Of a stretch of 64,000 bases of DNA, positions 41,572 through 53,139 are shown piece after piece (position 1 is the stretch's first letter; the number at the start of each line of letters is the position of its first letter). The position numbers were made by a program, and so were the translations under genes. The notes under the pieces were generated by a model. That model was not told the origin of the DNA, ran no database searches, and saw nothing but the letters and a program-made list of their open reading frames with translations. The stretch comes from Glaciozyma antarctica PI12. Lineage: Eukaryota; Basidiomycota; Microbotryomycetes; Kriegeriales; Camptobasidiaceae. Location: positions 408,284 through 472,283 of the forward strand of contig KZ627150.1 in NCBI GenBank assembly GCA_002917775.1. Direction: 5' to 3'.

Positions 41572-43983
41572 TCAAACGCTCGTGGTGACCTTGGGGTATG
41601 CGCGACGAATGAGCTCAAACAGAGCCGGATCACGCTCCGCAAGCGCGTCGGGATCCTCTGCGAGTCCGACAAAGATGGTCGAGACGCCTGATCGATGAGG
41701 TCGTCAGCTCCGTTCTCCAGCGTAGGAAGCGAAGCGACGTACCGGAGGAGAGGGCGGAGTAACCGAGCGTGTGGGAGATGAAGAAGCCGATGAGGAAGGC
41801 ATATCCCATCACGACGGCCTTGAGCGAGCCGCTGTCCTGGATCTGAGGAGCGCTCGTCGTCAGTGCGGAGTCGAAGGTCTTCGCGAGCGACAACTCACGT
41901 AGCTGGGATCCGTAACCTTGAGCTGAGCGAGGGTCTATCAGTACGGTCACGACGGGAGGCGCGGGGAACGACGCACGTAGATGAAAGCGAACGCGGAGCA
42001 AAGTGCTCCGACGGCGTAGCTCAGCCCTGCAAGCGAGTCTTCAGTGATATCCGAGAGGGTGAAGCGAGAAGCTTACAAGTCCAGACGTTGTTGACGAGGC
42101 AGTCGTTGACCAGCGCGTCGATTCCTCGGTCCTGCGACGAACGAGGGTCAGCGGTGAAGCTCGCTCGAGGAGCAGGATGCACGCACCTTGAACAGGTTCC
42201 AGGTGTCCTTGGAAGCCTGGATGTAGGGCTTGCCGTACAACGCAATCTCGATCACTGCGGCGGTACGTTAGCTTCATGCTGCTCGTTAGCGAGAGAGAGT
42301 AACTTGCTTGCGTAGCGATTGAAGTACCGCACGAGGCTCGCAACGCAACCGACGCAGCATTGCGCACAGCACGCGATAGCCGTGCCACTCGTGCTTCCCT
42401 CGCCCGCGGCGTACTGCTGGAGAACTCGAAGTGACGCGCGGAGGAGGTCCAGGATCGCGACGATCAGGCTGCCGAACGCGATGGAGCCCATCGAGTACGT
42501 AGAAGCCCTCTTGAAAGCACCCCAGGCGACAGGCTTGCCGGTCGGACCTTCGAAGTCTGTCGAGGAGATCGTCAGCAGCGAGCGAAGGTGGGGTGTCGAC
42601 GCGACTCGCAATACGTTCCAAATATACCTGCCTCCGTCACGAGGAACCAATTGATGATGAACTCTGGACCAGGAGGATGTTAGCGATGCATGGAGGTGGA
42701 CGGAGAACGCACGAGAGGTCCAGTAGAAGGAAAAGACCGCGAAGACCATGATTCCGATCAACGCTCCTGAAGAGGCGGTCCCTCCAGAAGTGTCGGCTCC
42801 TTCGCCACTTGGACTCCACTTCTGGTAGATAGCGACGGCCTGCAGAGATTGCGTTAGGGAAGGACAAGGGAAGGAGGAGGTGACGAACGGTGAAGCTCCA
42901 GTAGACGCTGTAAACGGTCTGGAGGAGGGCTCCTGCGAGGGCGATAACGTAGACGGAAGGGTAGGCTTTGGCGATCTTGAGGACCAGGAGGAGGAGCTGC
43001 TTTGAGAGCGGAATCCTGAAGATGGGGTTAGGGAGCGAGCTCGAACGAGACTCCGGAATGGGTCACCTCTTTCGCATCGGGAAGTAGGACTGCACCGACA
43101 GTAAGCATACGCGGGAAAAGAGGGGCGACGGGACGCACGATGACAGCGAACACGGCGAACTGGAGGGCGAGAGTCAGTGCGATTCGCGAAAGCTAGAAAG
43201 ATGGGAGCTCACCAGAGTAAAGATGATGGCGCCCGACCAATACTGCACATACCAGAGATACACGGATAGCAGCACGGACAGGAGCACGGACAGGAGCAGA
43301 CTAATCTCGAGAATCACGGTCGTGAAGGCCTTCACGAGGGCCAGCATCCCAATAGCCAGGATCAATCCGGTGCCTGAGATAATGGCGAGGAGGTAGGCCG
43401 TAGAGCTGTGGTCCTTTCCAAGGTCAGCTTCCTCCCTCGATGATCCTCATCTCGAACAGGGACGCACGCGTTGAGTGTGAGGCTCGTGCCAGTCTCTCCC
43501 AGCGCTCCTCCGTCACTGCTTGCTCCGAGCGCACGGAGGGAGATGACCGAGATGGCCACGAATGCAAAGAACTGGGCGAGGAACAGCACCGCACACCACA
43601 CATCGTTCCATCTGAGAAAGTCAACTCGGCAGCTCGTGCGAGATTGGGTCTGAGGAGGAACGTACTTGGGCTTCATCACGTCAAGCTTCTGCGCCTTGGA
43701 GCCGTAGTCCCCAGAGAACTGCTGCTGCGGCCAACCTCCACCCCCGTTGTTGGGCTGAGGCGCCCACTGCTGCTGCTGCTGCTGCTGCTGATGATATCCC
43801 TGCTGTTGATATTCCTGCTGCTGCAGGAGGTCACTGCTGGTGATACTGCTGCTGATGCGGCGGCTGGGGTGGCGGCGCGTACTGAGGAGTCGGTTTCATC
43901 TGGTACGAGTGCTCCGGCTCCGCGTAAGGCTCTGCAGGAGCGACGTATCCTGCCTGAGGATAGGGCGATTCCCTGGACGTCAT
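41572..43983 (-). CDS. PNS1: Choline-transporter-like protein PNS1 (CTL/SLC44), apparent frameshift near N-terminus
   Basis: Reverse gene of many exons, start MTSRESPYPQAGYVAPAEPY at 43983, end AYPKVTTSV at 41572. The cytosolic N-terminus is Pro/Gln-rich. Then come about ten hydrophobic helices: DVWCAVLFLAQFFAFVAI, LLAIISGTGLILAIGMLAL, LLLSVLLSVYLWYVQYWSG, YVIALAGALLQTVYSVYWS, IGIMVFAVFSFYWTS and others, plus FIINWFLVTEAG, GSIAFGSLIVAILDLLR and the CCAQCCVGCVASLVRYFNRY loop typical of CTL proteins. Yeast Pns1 is a plasma-membrane protein of unclear substrate. Within the glutamine repeat, the frame from the ATG meets TGA at 43831-43833 while the frame entering the membrane domain continues as EYQQQGYHQ. 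No credible intron bridges them, so a 1-base indel is likely. Confidence 0.88.
43766..43788 (-). repeat. (CTG/CAG)n microsatellite encoding polyglutamine
   Basis: Seven consecutive tgc/ctg triplets on the forward strand encode a run of Gln in the PNS1 N-terminus; further Gln codons flank it. Confidence 0.85.
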
Positions 43984-44292
43984 CGCGGTGTCGTTCGAGG
44001 GGACGAAGGGGGCGTCGGCTGGGTGGGAGGGAGGAGAGGGATGGCCGCCGACGGCTGGTGGTGGTCGCAGGACTTGGGAGAACGTACGAGGGGAGGAGGA
44101 AGAAGCGCAAGTTGAGACAAGCGCCGGCGCACGAGATCGCCTCGAGCGCTCTCTCCCAGCTGCCAGCTACAGCCGCTTGCTGAGCTACACGCCGTCCCTC
44201 CTGAGAACCGGACCCCAGCCCCTCGCAATTCGCCGCCAACTCAGCAACGACTCCGAAGTCGCCTCGACGCGCAGGCCGCCAAGAGCGCTCAG
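43984..44292. other. Divergent promoter region
   Basis: About 310 bases between the divergent PNS1 and ankyrin-gene starts. No further structure recognised. Confidence 0.45.
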
Positions 44293-46244
44293 ATGCTCCG
44301 CACGCCGCCAGCTCAGCGGTTCAGAGAAGCTATCGCCACTGTATCTCTCCCGCACCTGATCCGACTCGCTGGCAAGCTTCACGCGCAGGACCTTCGTAAC
44401 ACGGATCCGTCGACGCGGCAGACCTCCCTTGTTCGAGCAGCGGCGAGTGGACGGCTGGACGTGGTGGAGTGGTTGATTGATGAGGGACACGAGGAGGGGG
44501 AGATTAGTCGGGTGCGTGCGCTTGGATGCTGGATGAGGCCGGAGAGCTGATGCCTGGGACAGGACGCCACGGGAGATACGCTCCTCCACGTTGCTGCCGC
44601 CGAGGGATACGTTGGAATCATGGAGCTCTACCTCTCGCACTATTCGTACGCAGCTTCCGTACCTAGCTATCCCGCGACCTCCGCTGACCGTCGTCCCCGT
44701 TCTCCCCGCTCTGTTCATTCGCACTCTCCGACCCTTCTCACCCTCGCCGACCTTGCCAACCGACTCAGATTCGTGCTGGACTGGGTCAACTCACAAGGAG
44801 CGACTCCGCTTCATGTTGCGGCGATGAAGGGAGAGGAGGACTGCATTCAGCTGCTTGCGGATTATGGAGCCGATATCAACGCGCCTGACCTCCAGGGCAA
44901 CACCCCTCTGCACTGGGCGTGAGTACCGCGATTGTGCGTATAAATCTAGCTAACGGCACGTTATTTTGCAGGTCGAGTTGGGGAAAGCTGCCCGTGTGTC
45001 GGAGCTGCTGCTTGAAGGAGCAAGGACTCACTTCGCTCGCAGGTGGTCAAGCTGCTCATCGAGCTCGGTTGCCAAGTTGGCGCGAAGAATAACGAGGGAT
45101 TTACAGCGGCAGAGTACTCGTTCTCGTTCGTCCGCTTTCCCGCCGCGCGTCGAAACGGTTCGCTGATCTTTGCTCTTCTCGGCAGCTTCGAGGGTATGAA
45201 GGCGCTGGAGGAGGTAGGAGCTACTGCTTGGTTTACTCTCAATGAAGTACTGACGTGTGCTTTGTGCAGTACGCCCGAGCTTATTTCGAGTATTCGAAAC
45301 GCACTCGGAATCGCAAGGCATCCAAGACGCCTCACCTCGACGGCTCTCCCAAACCCCGTCGCGACTCGTTCAGCAATCCTCCACCACCGAACGCCGACAA
45401 CGACTCCGCGAACGTCGGATTAGGCTTCGCATTCAACGCCGTCGCAGGCCCCTCTCAGACCCTCCCACTCCCTCCACTTCGCAACAAGTCGTCGAGCAGC
45501 CAAATCTCCCCTTCCAACTCTCTCCTCGCCCTCGCCGCCGCCTCCACAGCCCCCGCCACCCCTCCTCCAGCCGGTACTCTCCCCCGCACGACCGCCTCAC
45601 TCTCCCCGCTCAACCTTAAGCGCATCGGCCGCTCCGGATCCTCCTCCTCCAACCTCTCCGCCGCCCCTCCCGCCAGCCCCGCGTTAGAGAGTATACGCAA
45701 GATCTCTCTCCGCGATCAAGGCGCCATCGAGACCTTCCGCACCGTCCAAGGCGGATCTATCGGCCTTCCCCCTCGCTCGCAGTCCTTCGGCGCCTCCTCC
45801 AATCCCGGCTCCTACAGCCCTTTCAGTCGAGCAACCTCTTTCAGCACCGCCCAATCCGATCCCCCTCCTCCTGTTCTTCTAGCGACGCGCACGAGGAGCG
45901 AATCGAACAACTCCCTCCTCTCAACTTCATCGGCGGCGCTCACCTCCCGCTCAAGATCAGGCTCCAACCTCTCCGCTCCCTCTCTCGACCCTCTACCACC
46001 TCTCCCCGCTCCCACATCTCTCCGACCCACCAATCCACCCAGTCCGACGCCCCCTCCTCCTCCGCGCAATTCGTCTAAACCACCTCCTGCGATGCCGATG
46101 ACGGAGAAGGAGGAGAGGAGGATGAGTGCTGTGGGGACGAATATCGTCGATGAGGGACCTGTGAGAGGGAGGAGTGGGAGTAATGAGAGTGGGACCTCGG
46201 GAGGGAGGGTGGCGAGGGCCCTGGGATTAGGCAAGAGGTCGTAG
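44293..46244 (+). CDS. Ankyrin-repeat protein, AVO2-like (possible TORC2 subunit)
   Basis: Seven exons (44293-44511, 44563-44645, 44769-44918, 44972-44993, 45043-45125, 45186-45213, 45270-46244) give 519 residues. About four ankyrin repeats occupy residues 20-200: RQTSLVRAAASGRLDVVEWL, DTLLHVAAAEGYVGIMELYL, GATPLHVAAMKGEEDCIQLL with ADYGADINAPDLQGNTPLHW, and KLLIELGCQVGAKNNEGFTA. The conserved YARAYFEYSKRTR follows. The remaining 310 residues are Ser/Pro-rich disorder. This layout matches fungal Avo2 proteins, a non-essential TORC2 component that helps signal to plasma-membrane lipid control; the assignment is by architecture and is not proven. Exon 4 is only 22 bases. Confidence 0.7.
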
Positions 46245-46465
46245 TGAGGAATACGAGGGGTTTGCAGCTGTTGATCAGCTCTCGCCGTGTTGACTCGCTT
46301 TTGAGAGTTGGACGTCCTCAGCTCTCCGAGGCAGTCACCTTGCGATAAATATCCAGCGGGGATGGGACGAGATGGGCACGGGCCTCAAAATCGTCGATCG
46401 ACTTCGACGGCGGATCGAGCACCCTCTCTCTCCTTTCTACCAATCACTCCCCTCACTGCTCTCGG

Positions 46466-48788
46466 ATGCCACCTATCAAACAACAGAAGAAGCGCGTCGC
46501 GGTCGTAGGAGCTGGATCGGCTGGCATGAGCGCTGCCTACGCCCTCTCCCTCTCTCCCGAACTGTTCGACGTGACCCTCTTCGAGCGAAGCACTTATACG
46601 GGAGGGATGGCGACGAGCACTGAGATCGACGCCGAGAAGTACGGAGCTGCTTATATCAACGACGGCGTGCAAGGTACGATCCTGCGCAGCGCCGTTACTG
46701 CTCCTCTCGATCGCCGTCCCTTGGACTGACACCAGGAGCAGGAGCATCTCCCGTCCTTTACAATCTCTTCAAGTTGTTTGAGCGACTCGGATTTGCGAGT
46801 ACAGAGGTCGGAATGCAGTGCAGCTTTGGCAAAGGCGAGGACGAGTTCTGGTCGAATGTGTTTCCGTCCGAGGTTATCGACCAGTGCGTCCTTTCGTTCT
46901 CGCTGCCGAAGACTCGCTAACGCTCCACTACAGATTCTCAGCCGACATCAAGCGATTCGGTCGCGTTCTTAACATGTGAGAACTCCCCTCCGCAATCTCT
47001 CGCGCAACGAAGCTGACGATCTCGTCCGCACTTCCAGCATCTCGACCTTTGAGCCCGTCTTTGCTCTCATTTCCGTCGAAAACATGCTCTCGCTCTTCCG
47101 ATTCCGCAAGGACTTTGGAGAGATCATCGTCTACCCGCTCGTCGCTTTGTTCTTCGTGCGTAACATCTCGCATAGAGTTCGCAGGTCGCTAACTGGAATG
47201 CGTTTTGCAGGGAACCGGAAACCAGACGCCGTTCATCTCCTCCGCAATCCTGGAGCGCGTATTCAAAGATCCCTCGATGCGACTCGTAAGTCTCGCTACC
47301 GAGTTCCGCACCCAGCGACTTCCACTGACTCCTCCCTCAGTTCGAATACTCTCCGACCTCCTTCCTCGCCACAATACCTTCCATGCGCGCTTTCCCTCGC
47401 CTCTCCCTCCTCTACGAAACCTGGGCGAAAGTCATCGAATCGACCGGCGCGGTCAAAATCCGCACCGCGCACGAAATCACCGCCGTGCATCGCTCGTCGA
47501 AGGAAATCAGGATTGCGTTCCGCGAGGTCGAGAAGGTGGATCTTGGGCAGCTCGTCGTAGGGCCGAAGGAGGAGCACGAGGCCGTGTTTGATGAGGTGAG
47601 TTCGGCTCTCGCTGGCAGTTTGCTGCGCCTGACGCGTCGATGCTAGATCATTTTCGCTTGCGATGCCGATGCAGCTGTAAAGCTTCTTGGGAAAGGAGCG
47701 ACGTGGCTTGAGCGGAAGGCGTTGGGGAACGTCAAGGTGCGAGGTTGATTCGCTTTCGCTGTCGTCCAGGCACTTACGCTGCGCTCTCAGTATCTTTGGG
47801 ACGTCACTATTACGCATTCAGACGAGGACTACATGAAGAAGGTACGGAATCGAATCACTCGTCTTCAAAGGCTCACTCACGACTGCTCCAGCACTACCAT
47901 CTTGAATACAACAAGTCTCTCGCCTCGTCGAAGCGCGAGAACGACGAGGAAGCTCAGAAGCAGTTCGCCTTCGCAAAGGACCACTTCCAGCCGCTTTACT
48001 ATATCCGCAGCTACAAGAAGAAGAAGATAGAAGGATCGAGATGAGCTTTGATCTGTGAGTAGCTCGCTGCGCTTCCTGCGAAGCTCCTCGCTGAGCGCTC
48101 TCGCTACAGGACGCACTACCAGCCGCAGTTCAAAGGCGTCTCCGAGTACGGTCCAGGCGGTACCGGAACCCCCTCGTCCTCGCTTCCTGCCGTCGCCACC
48201 GAACCCAATCCTTCAGCCGACGCTTCAACAGAAGGAGGAGAGCGACCGCCGTTCAAGCACGTCTTCCAGACGATCTTCCTCGACCTCGATGGCAGCCGCG
48301 ACCTTTGGAGCATCGGGGAGATCAAGAAGGAGGAGATCATCCTGGAGAAGTGGTGGAAGCAGCAGTCGCATCGCTGGCAGCACTGTACGTTTTCCCTCCC
48401 CCCTTTCTCAGCTCGTGCTGATACCCAATCGACTGCAGACGGCGGTACCGTACCTTTCATGCTCTTCATCAACGGTCACAACCGCACGCACTTCGCAGGA
48501 GCCTGGACGATCCTCAGTACGATCCTCAGCTCTCCTCCCTCCTACGCCGCTCATACCCCTCCCGCAGATATGCACGAAATTGGAATCGTCTCGGGCTTCG
48601 CAGCGGCGTACAAGCTTGGAGCTATGTACCCGTTCACGGAGGATAAGGAGTGCAAGAGGCTTTTCGCGCTCTACCTTGCTGCTTCGCATGGGTCGAGGAT
48701 GGTGAGTCACGCTTCGACGCTTCTTGTAGTCGCTGCTGACGAGCGAATTCCATAGCGGATCGAAGACCGAGAGGGCTTCTTCAGCTGA
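46466..48788 (+). CDS. FAD/NAD(P)-binding flavin amine-oxidase-like oxidoreductase, apparent frameshift
   Basis: Start MPPIKQQKKRVAVVGAGSAG at 46466: the dinucleotide-binding GXGXXG loop lies at residues 15-20, followed by FDVTLFERSTYTGGMATS. Later: YINDGVQGASPVLYNLFKLF across the first intron, GTGNQTPFISSAILERVF, IIFACDADAAVKLLGKG, YLWDVTITHSDEDYMKKHYH. The C-terminal flavin motif is HFAGAWTILNMHEIGIVSGF, ending DREGFFS at 48788. Such fungal proteins oxidise amines or hydrophobic substrates; the substrate here is unknown. Between YYIRSYKK and IEMSFDL, inside an AAG run at 48014-48026, the conserved frame changes by one position without splice sites. A 1-base indel in the repeat is the simplest explanation. 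Confidence 0.83.
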
Positions 48789-48886
48789 GGGACGGCGACG
48801 AGAGGCTCGGTGGGCGAGGAGAGGAAGGAACGAAGAGGCGGAATCGTGTCCCTCTCGACGACTTGGAAGCTTGATACCGTGTGTGG

Positions 48887-50452
48887 TTATAATTGATGCG
48901 AAATGTGAACGAACATGAACGAGTAGGGATGGTTATCGAAATGAGGGTCAAGGAGAGAGTATCGGCTCGCAGTAGCGAGGTGGAAGGGAGTGTGCGTGTC
49001 CATCGGCGGGGAGATATCTACGTGAGGGGTATATCGAGCAAGGCTGGCTCTCGTGGAAGAACTATCAAGAGGAATTAGACGAAGAGGAGGAGGTACTGCA
49101 CGAACAATCGGATGGAGTGGGGGAGGAAGCTCGTTGCGGAGAGTGCGAAGCTCGAGGCGACGCTCCAAAGTCCGCCCAGAGTGCTGGCGAGATATGTGTC
49201 GCCCGAATTGCCGCATCCTAGGAGCTCCTAGCAAGGAGTAGTTGTCCAGCAACGCAGCTTTCGCCGAGATTGGCGCCGTGCGAGACGTCCGAGAAGTTGG
49301 GGTCGACATCGCTCTTGCGGTGGTAGGTTGAGGAGGAGGGATGGTAAAGATGAAAGGAGGAGGTCGTGATCCAGATCGTGTTGGTCGACGAGGAGGAGGG
49401 CTGAGAGGAGTGGGGTACTGCGACGAAGGGCGAGACATCCTCGGGAGGCTCATCGACGACGACGACGCCCGCGCGGTAGGGAGCGATCTCTTGAGCTCGT
49501 CAAACGAAGCGATCGGTCCGCCAAACGTGTTGCTCGTCGTCGAAAGTGCTGGAGAGGAGACAGCGTGTCCGCCTTGCGAGGATCCATCCTCGCTCGTCCT
49601 TCGCGACGAAGACGACGCCAGCGACGGGTTCGCATCCTCGAGGGGTGCGAAGGGCTTGTTCGGCTCGAAGATCCCAGCGGCAAGGAATCGTTCGAGCTGA
49701 GGTTCCGCAAGGAATAGGCTCGCTCCAGCGCCGTCGCCTCGGCGTCGGACGAGCTGGAGTTGTCGAGCTCGATGGAACAAGGTTGGACGAAAAGAGGTGG
49801 AACGAGATGGGTTGGCGTGGTAGGAAGAGGTGGGAGAGGGAGAAAGGGAGGGGGAGTCGAATGATGTTCTCCGCGCGATGATAGCGCGGGTGTCGAGCGC
49901 CTGAAGCGAAAGAGCCGTCCGACGAATCCTCTCGCTAGTCCCTTCTCGCCCACCTCGCTAGCGAGCCCCACCTTCAACCCCTCGCGATGTCCGTTCGCTT
50001 TGCTCGACTGCGGCGATCTGGAGGCGACGAGGTAGAAGCTGCTGAAATCGCTCGAGGTCGAGAAGCACGGAGTGGCTGGGCTGAGAGGTGCGACGGAAGG
50101 TGCGAGGGAGGGTGCGAAGTTGATCGAGACGAGGGCGGGTCTCGCTTTCGACGACCGAGCCGTCGACGACGTCGAATGGGCCGCCTCGCTAGCAAGATCC
50201 CGTTCAGGAGACGAACCCTCAAATTCGCTGTAACCTGACTTCGCCAGCGCCGATTTGAGCGTCTCCTGTCCTCCGAACGACCCAGCGAAAGCCTCTCGCA
50301 AGCGCGTCGACGCCTTCCGTCGCAGTCGACCGACCCGAATCGTCGATCCGCTCTTTGACCGGTCGAATAAAGGGCGAGTAGGGGATTCGGGAGGAGAACT
50401 TGGTGGGAGCGGCAAGAGGCTTGTACGGCTCCCGAGGAGGGGAGTGGGACAT
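48887..50452 (-). CDS. Poorly resolved disordered protein, reading frame changes
   Basis: A reverse-strand region with strong coding character but no single open frame. Proposed start MSHSPPREPYKPLAAP at 50452 (accATGtcc context). A different frame then carries RLRRKASTRLREAFAGSFGG through ARGFVGRLFRFRRSTPALSS. A third stretch carries NTFGGPIASFDELKRSLPTA to SFMFVHISHQL at 48887. The second switch (about 49560-49620) could be an intron from a gtcgct donor to a gcaag acceptor, which restores frame as GGHAVSSPALS. The first (about 50330-50415) has no good splice sites. The content is Ser/Pro/Arg-rich with no known domain. Boundaries and even gene number are uncertain. Confidence 0.35.
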
Positions 50453-51600
50453 GGTGGCGTAGGAGGTTACATGGTGCTTTGACAGAACTATCACCCATGC
50501 CTTCTCGTCCTTCTCCTTCCCTCTCCCAGAGAAGTCCATCGAGCTGTTACCTCTCCGCCCGACGTCCCCGCTCGTCCCGCTCGCCAGTCTTTCCCCCTCG
50601 CGAGATCCTCCCTCTTCCTCACTCCTCACTCCTCCTCCTCTTATCGATGTAGTATCTCGTCGAGTCGAGCTCGAAGACGAGCCTTGCAAAGGAAGTGGAG
50701 TACGGCCGAGGAACGACGGTCTCCGACGAAGTAGCTTCCTGACCCTGGACGTCCCAGGATCCTGCGAAGGCGAATCAACCGCCGAAGTTCGTTCCAGTAG
50801 CGTTCCCTCGAGTGGAGTGGTCGTCCCGTACCTCGCGAACGGGGGGATGAAGCGGTCTTGGGCGTGGAAAAATGCGTCGTCCACTGCGAAGACGGGGAGA
50901 GGTCAGCTGCTCGCATAGCTTCTTCATGAGCGAACGCACTCGTGTAGTCCTCAGCAGGATTATCGTGTCGACTTCAAGCTCAAGTCATAGCCCTGAGTGG
51001 AGCGCCAGATCAGCTCCCGCTCCGTCCTCCTCCCTCCGCGTGTATCCCTCCCCACTCACTCGGCGGGCTCCCGGAGCAAAAGCTGCAGACCGCTCAGCAG
51101 AGCACAGCAGCTGGCAGAGGAGAGAAGACGTACGGCTAAAGTCTCCGTGCTTCTCCACACGTCGTTACCCGCTGCGGGAGCCGTTCCCCGACCCTAAAGA
51201 GGCGCTCCTGTCCGATGGCCAACTGCGGGAGAAGAGGTGACGACGACGAGGGGAGCGACGAGGCCTGGCGCCTGGTGAATGAGGACGGGGCTGGTAAACG
51301 GTTGGGCAAGCCAAGACGGGATCGAGAAAGACTTGAGGAGGAGAGGAGTCGTTTCGGCTTCGGCCTCGAGGCCCTCATCGGGCTGAGGTCAAAGCGGCCG
51401 CGTTTCTTGACGGTGCGGGAACAGCTGTAGAAAAGCAGAGGTACGAAGAGCAGAGCAGAGAAGAACGAGAGGAGAGGGGAGGACACGAAAAAGCGAATCT
51501 CGCACCACGCTCCCGAAACTCTCTCGAGAGACCCGAGCGCAAAAGCTTTGCTCAACGAAGGTCCCTGGTCCTTGCTGAGTTCCAGCGGCGTCTAACAAGC
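50453..51600. other. Unassigned stretch, probable leader of the left gene
   Basis: About 1.15 kb upstream of the disordered gene. It contains splice-like signals on the reverse strand (acceptor ttcgcag at about 50886-50892, donor gtgcgt near 50940) and long open reverse frames that begin without convincing ATGs. It may hold non-coding or alternative 5' exons; I cannot support a separate gene. Confidence 0.35.
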
Positions 51601-53139
51601 TCAAAAAGGCGGTATCCAGACCTGCGAAGAAAGCACGAACGTCAGCGGCGTATTCTTCGCAGGAACAAACTCGGGACGCGAACCTGTTCAGCCCAGCGAG
51701 CTGCGAAGAAGGAATCAGCTCCACGAAGCAGCAGCGAATGAAAAGTAAAGGAACGCACCATACGGATAACTCGCGACGAGCCTCGGCGGCCACAGCTGCC
51801 AGTCGACCATCTCGCTCTTCTCCATCGCCTTCCTCCCTTCCTCGCCACCCTCCCACGCCGTCGTATTCCTATCCTGTCTTCCCCTCTCATACTCCCCCAC
51901 TTCATACCCCACACTAGCCCTCGGCACGACCTGTATCCTCGCTCCCCTCCCCTGCCCGTTCCTGGGCGTCAACGCGTCCCAGATATCGCGACAGAGGAGA
52001 AAGCATTCGCTCTGCGTATCCCCGTGATCCTGTGCTCGGAAACGGAGGGAATGGGGTGGGAGGAAGAGGGAGGAGGAGAGGAGGGTGAGGCCGTTGAAGC
52101 AGGAGTAAACCTGGAGGGGGAGGAGGGAGTGGGCGCGATGACGGGAAGGAGAATGGGGGAGGGGGAGAGAGGGGAGGTCCCAGCCGCCGCCGGGTTGGTT
52201 GATCTTGTAGAAAGGTCTGCGGAGAGGAGTGAGTACGTGCGAAGGGAGGAGTGGGAGCGAACGTTACAGTCCGAGCATGTCCCGTGCGACCCAGACGTCG
52301 TAGAAGTTGAGAGGGTAGCCCTGCGATTCGAACTCCTTAATCCGAAGCTCCTTGTAGTCCATCCCGCAACTCATATCCGCCTCCTGCACCTCGTGCTGCA
52401 GCAGCATCTCCATCATCTCCGTTTCGCACAAATGCACGTCGTTGACGAACATAACGCGGTCGTACGTCCCCTCCGGCGCATCAAACAACGGCCGTAACGC
52501 TAGGTTCCTCAATTCCGCCAACGAATCGATCCTCAAGCCATCCGGAAACCCCGCAGGACGCGCCGGATCGCTATGGAGCGTAAAGCCCGCGCCGAGCTGT
52601 CGAAGGATTTGGGCGAAAAGGTACAGCTGGGCCGGGGTGGTATCGGTGCTGCCGTTCTCGTAGATGGAGATGTGGAACCGTGCGGGTCCGAGAGAGGTGA
52701 GGAGTTGGACGAGGGCGCGGATGAGGGAGGGGAGGACGGTGGAGGAGGAGAAGAGGTTGAGCGCGACGAGGTAGGTGAGGTCGTTCCTGGCGGTTGTATG
52801 AGGGGTTTCCTGGCGGCGAGGAGGGCAGTAGGAAGGGAGGAGAGGGGCGTAACGCGCTTGGTGGAGAGGGGTGAGAGTGCAGGTCGGAGAGGGGTAGGTG
52901 AGGAGAGGGTGGGCGAGCAGCTCGGAGACGTTGAGGCCGTGTAGGTCGGTGGGGAGGTCGACTTGGCGCGATTCCGTGAAGCCCAGCAGGCGTTGCTTGC
53001 TCCTTGCAGCTCTCCGCGCCTGAGCTGCTCCGTGCCAGGACGCGAGGGTCCAGAGGCAGAACGCGAGAGTAAGGCCGGAGACGAGAGTGGCCCATCTACG
53101 GCGGCGGTTTCGACTTGGTGGAACGGCCACCGGTAGCAT
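51601..53139 (-). CDS. GT69 (CAP59/CMT1-like) alpha-mannosyltransferase, type II membrane protein
   Basis: Start MLPVAVPPSRNRRRRWATLV at 53139, stop at 51601, with short introns on the reverse strand. A basic cytosolic tail is followed by one signal-anchor helix (WATLVSGLTLAFCLWTLASW), so the catalytic domain faces the Golgi lumen. Domain features match the Cryptococcus CAP59/CMT1 family: LTYLVALNLFSSSTVLPSLI, FHISIYENGSTDTTPAQLYL, AELRNLALRPLFD, YDRVMFVNDVHLCETEMMEM (FVNDV, acidic metal-binding motif), DMSCGMDYKELRI and GYPLNFYDVWVARDM. Later exons give ESECFLLCRDIWDAL and the C-terminus. In Cryptococcus these enzymes act in capsule and glycan synthesis; here a role in secreted mannan or glycolipid assembly is inference. 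The final exon (VWIPPF) is uncertain. Confidence 0.8.
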
